DNA of 24,852 nucleotides from CAZBBB01 sp964490005 (GTDB taxonomy: Bacteria > Planctomycetota > B15-G4). The stretch covers positions 1-24,852 of the forward strand of contig CAZBBB010000041.1 of assembly GCA_964490005.1 (NCBI GenBank), in the 5' to 3' direction. The translations under genes and the position numbers were made by a program. A model generated the notes under the pieces. It made no database searches, had not been told where the DNA came from, and saw only the letters and a program-made list of their open reading frames with translations. Below are positions 1 to 5,690 of the stretch, one piece after another. How positions within the stretch are numbered: position 1 is the first letter of the stretch; each line of letters starts with the position of its first letter.

Positions 1-96
1 GCCCGCCGCGGCGGCGCCGCCCTCCGCCGCGCCGCCCGTCATGGCTGCCTTGATCGCGGCGATGCGGGCCTTGAGATCCGGGGGAACGTTGCTCAT
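1..96 (-). CDS. N-terminus of an unidentified protein in the cytochrome bc operon (partial)
   Basis: An ATG at 96 on the minus strand opens a frame that stays open to the window edge, giving 32 residues that begin MSNVPPDLKARIAAIKAAM and continue into an Ala/Gly-rich stretch. It starts 40 bases after the stop of the cytochrome b C-terminal gene on the same strand, so it is probably the next gene of the bc-complex operon. There is no signal peptide in the visible part; a short charged helix is followed by a low-complexity linker. I see no strong Shine-Dalgarno (GCGAAGACCC precedes the ATG). By context it could be a cytochrome c or another respiratory subunit, but nothing in the visible residues proves this. 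Confidence 0.55.
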   Translation of the reverse strand, partial: MSNVPPDLKARIAAIKAAMTGGAAEGGAAAAG

Positions 97-136
97 GGGT
101 CTTCGCTCACAGGGCGCCGCGCACGGCGCGTGCGGA

Positions 137-1216
137 TCAGAAGTTGAAGAAGTACTCGGGGATCGCGATCAGGTACTTCATGTTCACCGTCCAGCGCAGC
201 AGCATCTTGATGGGCAGCAGCGCCATCATGATCAGCAGGCCGACCATCACGCTGTAGCGCGCGAAGCCGAGCTGATCGAACATCCGGCGCAGCACGGTCT
301 TGGCCAGCAGCGCCGGCATCAGCAGGAAGTAGCCGCCGACGACGACGAAGCCGGGCAGTTCGCGCAGCAGGATGTTGTCGGGGATGCGCGTGTCGAGCCA
401 GCGCACCCAGAAGAACTCCGACAGGTTCACGTTGACGAGCGGCTCGACCTTGTGCGGGTCCCAGTACTCGAAGGGGCCGAAGAAGTTCCAGTTCGGGCCG
501 CGCAGGAAGGTGCCCATGATCACGAGCGCGACCCACAGCACGAGGAAGCCGAACAGGAAGGTCGTGATCGCGAAGGGCCGCTCCTTGAAGGTGTAGTAGC
601 CGTTGCCCTTCGGATTGACGTCGATGTACGGGATCGCCATGAGCCCCATGACGATCGTGCCCGGCAGGACCACGCCCGCGAACCACGGGTCGTAGTAGAC
701 GAGCATCTCCTGCAGGCCGAGGAAGTACCACGGCGCCTTGGCCGGGTTGGGCGCGCGCATGCCGCTCGCCGGCTCTTCGATCGGCGCCTCGACGAGCACG
801 GCCCAGGCGATGAAGGCCGCCGAGAGCAGCACCGTCACGATGAACTCGGAGAACACCAGGTCGGGCCACACGAGCACCTTCTTGTTGCTCTCGAGCGCCT
901 CCATCGGCGGCTCGCCCCGCTCGATGCGCATGTCGTTGACCGCCGCCTGCCGCAGCGCCAGATACAGGCAGCCCATGATCGCGAAGACCATGATCACGAT
1001 GGGCATGTTGTCGCCCTTGCTCAGGATGAGCAGGAAGTCGTGATTGCGGGCGCCGACGATGAAGAAGGCCGCCGTGAGCAGCGCGAGCACGGCCATGACC
1101 GTCGGCCGGAAGACGACGCGGATCTTCCAGAGCATGACCGCGAAGCCGCCCGTCATGATCGCCATGTACGGTTCGGGCTTGGACAGCGTGTTGAAGATCT
1201 TCTCGAAGGTTTCCAC
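137..1216 (-). CDS. Cytochrome b C-terminal polypeptide (subunit IV-like) of a quinol:cytochrome c reductase
   Basis: 359 aa, highly hydrophobic. Together with the cytochrome b N-terminal protein and the Rieske protein just upstream it would form the membrane core of a menaquinol/quinol oxidising bc-type complex. The subunit IV-like core lies at about residues 112-210 and includes the Qo-site region KAPWYFLGLQEM. Two membrane segments precede the core (about 38-56 and 71-90) and several follow it (about 218-240, 290-310, 320-340), so the protein is roughly twice the length of a plastid-type subunit IV. The Qo motif reads APWY (161-164) where PEWY or PDWY is classical, so the usual acidic residue is absent. 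The start is GTG with GAGGAA eight bases upstream. It lies 38 bases after the cytochrome b N-terminal gene and is surely co-transcribed with it. Confidence 0.9.
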   Translation of the reverse strand: METFEKIFNTLSKPEPYMAIMTGGFAVMLWKIRVVFRPTVMAVLALLTAAFFIVGARNHDFLLILSKGDNMPIVIMVFAIMGCLYLALRQAAVNDMRIERGEPPMEALESNKKVLVWPDLVFSEFIVTVLLSAAFIAWAVLVEAPIEEPASGMRAPNPAKAPWYFLGLQEMLVYYDPWFAGVVLPGTIVMGLMAIPYIDVNPKGNGYYTFKERPFAITTFLFGFLVLWVALVIMGTFLRGPNWNFFGPFEYWDPHKVEPLVNVNLSEFFWVRWLDTRIPDNILLRELPGFVVVGGYFLLMPALLAKTVLRRMFDQLGFARYSVMVGLLIMMALLPIKMLLRWTVNMKYLIAIPEYFFNF

Positions 1217-1254
1217 TCGAAGCGTTCCTCGCGATCAGTCGCCGGATCGATCGG

Positions 1255-2028
1255 TCACATGGGGCCGGAGATGCCGCCGTCCTTGCGGACGCGCCAGAAG
1301 TGCACCGCCATGAGCAGACCCGCGATGAGCGGGATCGCGACGCAGTGCAGCACGTAGAAGCGCAGCAGCGCGCCGGCCCCGACGAAGCGCCCGCCGAGCA
1401 GGCCGAAGCGCACGTCGCTGGCCGGCGTCACCAGGCTCACGTCGCCCACCGCGAGCAGGCTCGCGCCCGGGCCCTCGTGCCCGATGAAGGGGTGCGCGCG
1501 CGCCATGTTGCTGCCGACCGTGATGGCCCAGATCGCGAGCTGGTCCCAGGGCAGCAGGTAGCCGGTGAACGACAGCAGCAGCGTGAGCAGCAGCAGGATC
1601 ACGCCGATGTTCCAGTTGAACTCGCGCGGCGGCTTGTAGCTGCCGGTCAGGAACACGCGCAGCATGTGCAGCCACACGGCGAGCACCATCATGTGCGCGC
1701 CCCAGCGGTGCAGCTCGCGCATGATCCCGAGCGGCACGTGCTCGCGCAGCGCGATGATGTCGTTGTAGGCGTACTCGATCGTCGGGCGGTAGTAGAACAT
1801 CAGCAGCACGCCCGTGATCGTCTCGAGCAGGAACAGGAAGAAGGTGATCCCGCCCATGCACCACGTGAACGAGAGGCGGATGCCGCTCTTGCGGGCCTTC
1901 ACCGGGTGCAGGTGCAGGAAGATGTTGCTCAGCGCGGCCAGCGCCCGGTTGCGGGGCGTGTCGGGGTAGCCGTGCCGGAAGATCGACCTCCAGATCTGGG
2001 TCTCCGCGATCTTCTGCTTCAGTCCCAA
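1255..2028 (-). CDS. Cytochrome b N-terminal polypeptide (b6-like, dihaem) of a bc complex
   Basis: 257 aa with four membrane helices. The four haem-b ligands are visible: H107 and H121 in LHRWGAHMMVLAVWLHMLRV, and H228 and H243 in FYVLHCV and LMAVHFWRVRK. The 14- and 15-residue spacings match cytochrome b6. C57 in FTWCMGGI sits where b6 and Bacillus QcrB carry the cysteine that covalently binds an extra haem c, so a haem ci is likely. The Qi/Qo helix GYLLPWDQ and the closing GGISGP are typical of the family. The protein stops where b6 does, so cytochrome b is split in two. The start is TTG, chosen because AGGAG lies seven bases upstream and the frame has no better alternative. The Rieske gene ends 49 bases upstream. 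Confidence 0.93.
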   Translation of the reverse strand: MGLKQKIAETQIWRSIFRHGYPDTPRNRALAALSNIFLHLHPVKARKSGIRLSFTWCMGGITFFLFLLETITGVLLMFYYRPTIEYAYNDIIALREHVPLGIMRELHRWGAHMMVLAVWLHMLRVFLTGSYKPPREFNWNIGVILLLLTLLLSFTGYLLPWDQLAIWAITVGSNMARAHPFIGHEGPGASLLAVGDVSLVTPASDVRFGLLGGRFVGAGALLRFYVLHCVAIPLIAGLLMAVHFWRVRKDGGISGPM

Positions 2029-2077
2029 GGAGAAACTCCTCTCTCTGTCGTCGTGCGGTCGGGAAGGGGCGCGGGGC

Positions 2078-2665
2078 TCAGACCTTGAGGAAGGACTCGG
2101 TGGCTTCCCACTGGCCCTTCTCCCACTGGTACTTCTGGTTCATGTCCACGAGGATCTGCCCGTCGTCGGCGCGCACGATCCGGAAGCGCTCGAGCGGCCG
2201 CGGCGCGGGGCCCTCGAAGTTCTTGCCGCTCATGCGGAAGCCGCTGCCGTGGCAAGGGCACTTGAACTTCTGGTCGGCGGCCAGCCAGTTCGGGATGCAG
2301 CCGAGGTGCGTGCAGGTGGTCGAGAGCGCGAAGATGCCCTCGACGCCGGCGCGCTTGCTCAGCGGGTCGGAGGCCGTGCGCACCAGCCACACGCCATTGG
2401 TCTCCTTGAAGCGCTCGTCGACGCCGAGGCCGAACTCGGACGGCTGACCGGCCTTGAAGCTGCTCGGCGGCTCGAAGAGCACGTTGGGGAACAGGAAGCG
2501 CACGATGCCGACGAGGCCCGCGCCGGCGCCGAGCGAGAACAGCGCCCAACCCGTCGCGAGCGAGCCGAGCAGGCCCCGTCGCGTGACGCCGCGCGGGGCC
2601 CCCTGCATGGTGCGATCGCTGTTCTGGGCGGTGATCTGCCGCTGTGAGGCTTCGGTCGTTGCCAT
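2078..2665 (-). CDS. Rieske 2Fe-2S iron-sulfur protein of the bc complex
   Basis: 195 aa from the ATG at 2665, which has AAGAG just upstream; the frame is open for 15 more codons but those overlap the preceding gene. It carries electrons from quinol at the Qo site to a c-type cytochrome. The cluster-binding motifs are complete: CTHLGC (C118, H120, C123) and CPCHGS (C136, C138, H139), with C123 and C138 as the expected disulfide pair. The N-terminus has a twin-arginine-like TRRGLL (RR at 29-30) followed by one hydrophobic segment (about 32-60), consistent with Tat export and retention as a membrane anchor. It lies seven bases downstream of the HEAT-repeat gene and upstream of cytochrome b. Confidence 0.95.
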   Translation of the reverse strand: MATTEASQRQITAQNSDRTMQGAPRGVTRRGLLGSLATGWALFSLGAGAGLVGIVRFLFPNVLFEPPSSFKAGQPSEFGLGVDERFKETNGVWLVRTASDPLSKRAGVEGIFALSTTCTHLGCIPNWLAADQKFKCPCHGSGFRMSGKNFEGPAPRPLERFRIVRADDGQILVDMNQKYQWEKGQWEATESFLKV

Positions 2666-2672
2666 CTCTTGC

Positions 2673-3686
2673 TCAGCTCTCCGAAAGCGCGCCCAGCTCA
2701 TCCAGGGCACGGATCGCGGCGGATCTTACCTTCAGGGACGGGTCGGATTCGCGCAGCGGCCGCAGCGGCGCCACCAGACCCGGGTCGCCCAGCCGCCCCG
2801 CGGCGCGGCAGGCGTTCACGAGGAACTGCTCGACCACGCCGTCGCGGACGGCGAGGCGGCTGCTCTCGTCGAGCAGGTCGGCGTCGGGCCCCTGCAGGCG
2901 CGCGTCGCCGTCGTAGTGGGCGCGGTCGAGCATGGCCGCCAGCCAGGGGGCCGCGCGCGGGTCGCGGCACTGCGCCAGCGCCAGCACGGCGTTGCGGTGC
3001 AGCAGCGAGTCGGAGCCGCCCAGCAGGCCGGCCAGCGCGTCGCGCGCCGGGGCGTCGCCGATGCGGCCCAGCGCCCCCACCGCCACCCAGCGCTCCTCGT
3101 CGCTGCCCTGCGAGAGGGCGGCGGCCAGGCGCGGGACGGAGACGGGGTCGGCCATCTGCGCCAGCGCGAACAGGGCCGCCAGGCGCACCCCGCCTTCGGC
3201 GCTCTCGTCTTCGTCGAGCGCGGCCAGCGCGACGGCCGTCAGCTCGGGCGCGCGCTTCCACTGCAGGATCTGCAGCAGGAACTGCCGCATCTGCTCGCTC
3301 TCGCCGGCATAGTCGCGGTACAGCGCGAGCAGCTGCTGCGTGTCGACCTCGTCGAGGTCGAGGCGCTGGCGGCGCAGGCCGTCGGCGAGCGCGTGCAGCG
3401 CCTGCCAGCGGGCGTGCGGCCCGCCCGCGGCGCGCACCTCGGCGATCAGCGTCGGCGCGTCGGACGTCTCCGAACCGACGAGCAGCCGCAGGCCCATCCA
3501 GGCCGCCGCGAGCGTCGCGACGAGGATGAACGGAAAGACGAAGAACTGCGGCAGCGCCGAGAGGAAGCTGCCCGGGACCTGCCGCACGGGCTCCTCGTCG
3601 AAACCCTCGCCGTCGGGCGGGTCGGCGCCCGGCCGGCCGCCCGCGCCCGGGGTCTGATCTGGCAGGAGAGGGGACGGTCGGTCCAC
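2673..3686 (-). CDS. HEAT-repeat membrane protein heading the bc-complex operon
   Basis: About 337 aa. A polar, Pro/Asp-rich N-terminus is followed by one membrane helix (about 45-68, within LPQFFVFPFILVATLAAAWM). From about 80 to the end come helical HEAT-type repeats, for example RLAALFALAQMADPVSVPRL, RWVAVGALGRIGDAPARDAL and KVRSAAIRALDELG. HEAT solenoids bind proteins, and its position immediately before the Rieske, cytochrome b and subunit IV genes suggests an assembly, stabilising or accessory subunit of the bc complex; that role is inference. The first usable start is GTG at 3686 without a Shine-Dalgarno. A GTG at codon 34 (3587) preceded by GAGGAG is an alternative that would leave only a short leader before the membrane helix. 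Confidence 0.8.
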   Translation of the reverse strand: MDRPSPLLPDQTPGAGGRPGADPPDGEGFDEEPVRQVPGSFLSALPQFFVFPFILVATLAAAWMGLRLLVGSETSDAPTLIAEVRAAGGPHARWQALHALADGLRRQRLDLDEVDTQQLLALYRDYAGESEQMRQFLLQILQWKRAPELTAVALAALDEDESAEGGVRLAALFALAQMADPVSVPRLAAALSQGSDEERWVAVGALGRIGDAPARDALAGLLGGSDSLLHRNAVLALAQCRDPRAAPWLAAMLDRAHYDGDARLQGPDADLLDESSRLAVRDGVVEQFLVNACRAAGRLGDPGLVAPLRPLRESDPSLKVRSAAIRALDELGALSES

Positions 3687-3725
3687 GGCGCGCCAAGTTT
3701 CGGGGTGGTGACGGACGCAGCGGGC

Positions 3726-3754
3726 AGAATAAGGAATCGCCCCCCGGCGGGGAA
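3726..3754 (-). promoter_or_regulatory. Candidate promoter of the bc-complex operon
   Basis: On the minus strand TATTCT (3726-3731) resembles a -10 box and lies in an island of A/T in an otherwise very GC-rich region. Seventeen bases upstream is TTCCCC (3749-3754), a weak -35 match. Transcription would start near 3719, giving a leader of about 33 bases to the GTG at 3686. The gap 3687-3859 is the only space between this operon and the divergent DedA/ATP-grasp gene and must hold both promoters. I did not find a convincing box for the plus direction. Confidence 0.35.
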
Positions 3755-3859
3755 CCCTCGGGGCCGGCGGCGCGCGCGCCGGCGGGCCCGGGCGTGCGGG
3801 GCCACCGGACGGGCGGCCCTCGGCCGCCCCACTTGGCTGGGCGCCGTCGAGCGGTCATC

Positions 3860-5584
3860 GTGCGCCCCGTGCTGCCCGCTCCCCTCGCCGACGGCGCCGT
3901 CTCGCAGGGCCTGTCCGAACTGGCCGGCTGGCTCGCGGGCCTCCCCGCGGCCGGCAAGGCCGCGGCGCTGGGCGTGGCGACCTTCGTGAGCGAAGACCTC
4001 ACGACGATCTTCGCGGGCCTGCTCGTCGCGCGGGACGAGCTGTCCTTCACGGTCGCGCTGGTGGGCTGCACGCTGGGCATCTGGGTCGGCGACGGGCTGC
4101 TGTTCGTCGTCGGTCGCACGCTCGGGCGGCCGGCGCTGCGCCTGCCGATCCTGCGCGGACTCATCGCGCCCTGGCAGCTGGCGCGCGCCGAGCGCTGGTT
4201 CGCCGAGCGCGGGCTGCGCCTGGTGCTCGTGAGTCGCTTCCTGCCGGGCTCGCGCCTGCCGGCCTTCTTCGCGGCGGGCCTGCTGGGCGCGCGCGGCACC
4301 TGGTTCCTGGGTTGGGCGCTCGTCGCGGCGCTGCTCTGGACGCCGCTGCTCATCGGCGCGTCGATCGTGGCGGCGCCGCGCGTGAGCGCGCTCGTCGAGC
4401 GGGTCGCCGGCCTGACGCCGCTCGCGCGCGTGCTGGCGCCGCTGGCCAGCGTGCTCGCGCTCGTCGTGGTGCTGCGCAGCCTCGAGCTCGTGGGCAGTTG
4501 GCGCGCGCGGCGCCGCTGGCGTGCGCGCTGGGTGCGGCGCCTCACCTGGGAGTTCTGGCCGCCGTGGGTGATCTACGCGCCGGTCTTCGCGTGGTACCTG
4601 CTGCTCGCGCTGCGCCACCGCAGCCTGACGCTGCCGACCGTCGCCAATCCGGGCATGGAGGCCGGCGGCTTCATCGGCGAGAGCAAGGGGCAGATCCTGG
4701 AGGCGCTCGTGGCCGGGCGCGACGAGGCGCGGCCCTTCGTCGTGGCGACGGCGCGCCTGGCGCCGGGCGGGGCCGAGCGACTCGCCGAAGTCACCGGCTG
4801 GATGGGGCGGGCGGGCCTGCGCTGGCCGATCGTGCTCAAGCCCGACGCCGGGCAGCGCGGGAGCGGCGTGCGCCTGATCGAGGACGAGGCGGCGGCGCGC
4901 GACTGGCTGGCGGCGATGCCGCTGGCGGCCGTCGCGCAGCAGTACGCGCAGGGCCCCCACGAACTGGGCGTGTTCTGGGTGCGCGAGCCGGGCGCAGCGC
5001 GCGGGCGCATCCTCTCGGTGACGAGCAAGTTCTTCCCCACGGTGGTCGGCGACGGACGGAGCACGCTCGAGGACCTGATCCTGCGGCACGAGCGCGCCTG
5101 GCTGATGGCGCCGACTTTCTTCCGGCGGCATGGCGCTCGGCTCGACGAGGTGCTGCCGGACGGCGAGCGGCTGCCGCTCGTCACGTCGGGCAACCACTGC
5201 CAGGGGGCGCTGTTCAAGGACGGCCGGCGGCACGGTACCGACGCGCTGTGCGCGCGGCTCGACCGGCTCGCCGACGGCGACCCGCTGCTGTTCGTCGGCC
5301 GCTTCGACCTGCGCGGCCCCGATCTCGCGGCGATCGAGCGCGGCGAGGGCTTCAAGATCGTGGAGCTCAACGGCGCGACCGCCGAGGCCACGCACATCTA
5401 CGACCCGGACTTCGGTCGCAGGCGCGGCCCCTTCATCGCCTGGCGCACGCTGTGCGCGCAGTGGTCGCTGATGTTCGCCCTCGGCGCCGCCAACCGCGCC
5501 GCCGGCCACCGCCCGCTGCCCCTCGGCGAGCTGCTCGCCCGCCTCCTGGCCTACCGCCGCCACCAACGCCACCACCCCCGCTAG
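3860..5584 (+). CDS. DedA-like membrane domain fused to an ATP-grasp ligase domain
   Basis: 574 aa from the GTG at 3860; the frame also opens at GTG 3794, but those 22 residues are Arg/Pro-rich and look non-coding, so the start is uncertain. Residues about 20-215 form a DedA/SNARE-associated membrane domain. Acidic residues lie at SEDL (44-47), then GDGLLFVVGRTLG, then the hallmark SRFLPGSRLPAFFAAG (125-140). After a further membrane segment (FWPPWVIYAPVFAWYLLLAL) comes an ATP-grasp domain. It has the nucleotide loop VLKPDAGQRGSGV (325 on), the substrate-side SGNHCQGALFKDGRR and the metal-binding ELNG (E502, N504) followed by ATAEATHIYDP. DedA proteins are linked to lipid-carrier flipping and ATP-grasp enzymes join a carboxylate to an amine or thiol. 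A membrane-coupled ligation is therefore plausible, but the substrate is unknown. Confidence 0.85.
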   Translation: MRPVLPAPLADGAVSQGLSELAGWLAGLPAAGKAAALGVATFVSEDLTTIFAGLLVARDELSFTVALVGCTLGIWVGDGLLFVVGRTLGRPALRLPILRGLIAPWQLARAERWFAERGLRLVLVSRFLPGSRLPAFFAAGLLGARGTWFLGWALVAALLWTPLLIGASIVAAPRVSALVERVAGLTPLARVLAPLASVLALVVVLRSLELVGSWRARRRWRARWVRRLTWEFWPPWVIYAPVFAWYLLLALRHRSLTLPTVANPGMEAGGFIGESKGQILEALVAGRDEARPFVVATARLAPGGAERLAEVTGWMGRAGLRWPIVLKPDAGQRGSGVRLIEDEAAARDWLAAMPLAAVAQQYAQGPHELGVFWVREPGAARGRILSVTSKFFPTVVGDGRSTLEDLILRHERAWLMAPTFFRRHGARLDEVLPDGERLPLVTSGNHCQGALFKDGRRHGTDALCARLDRLADGDPLLFVGRFDLRGPDLAAIERGEGFKIVELNGATAEATHIYDPDFGRRRGPFIAWRTLCAQWSLMFALGAANRAAGHRPLPLGELLARLLAYRRHQRHHPR

Positions 5585-5625
5585 GTGTCACCCCGCTAGG
5601 TGTCGGTGTCACCCCGCTAGGTGTC
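5575..5625 (+). repeat. Short tandem repeat of a stop-codon-containing 15-mer
   Basis: The 15-mer ACCCCGCTAGGTGTC occurs at 5590-5604 and 5611-5625, with a copy differing in its first base at 5575-5589. The first copy contains the TAG stop of the DedA/ATP-grasp gene, and the third runs directly into the dispersed element that follows. An extra GGTGTC sits between copies two and three. The array looks like replication slippage at the gene/element junction: each unit is the last codons of the gene plus the first bases of the element. Confidence 0.75.
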
Positions 5626-5664
5626 AGGCACAAGAGCGCGGTTTTTCGCAGTTCCGGTGCCAGG
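5619..5664 (+). repeat. Dispersed 46-bp element, copy A
   Basis: The element begins AGGTGTCAGGCACAAGAGCG, continues through CGGTTTTTCGCA and ends CCGGTGCCAGG. It is identical, in reverse orientation, to copy B at 8685-8730. GGCAC (5627-5631) can pair with GTGCC (5657-5661), with GCG and CGC pairing around the T-run, so the transcript can fold into an imperfect stem-loop. It lies just past the stop of the DedA/ATP-grasp gene in sense orientation and ends 26 bases before the stop of the convergent FG-GAP gene. It is REP-like or MITE-like, and may act as a transcript end. Confidence 0.85.
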
Positions 5665-5690
5665 TTGCGCGAGAGCGAGGGGTGGGTGCC

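Noticed and set aside
41..1357. A 438-codon plus-strand frame over the cytochrome b genes
   Set aside because: The opposite strand has unmistakable cytochrome b motifs; this frame is rich in His, Asp and Glu, as the reverse of membrane-helix codons would be.
3757..3790. GC-rich palindromic stretch around GCCGGCGGCGCGCGCGCCGG upstream of the DedA gene
   Set aside because: It could be an operator or hairpin, but alternating GC of this kind arises by chance here and no second copy was seen.
5590..5625. The triple CCCCGCTAGGTGTC unit as a regulatory iteron array
   Set aside because: It contains the end of the upstream gene and the start of the dispersed element, so slippage at that junction explains it better than protein-binding sites.
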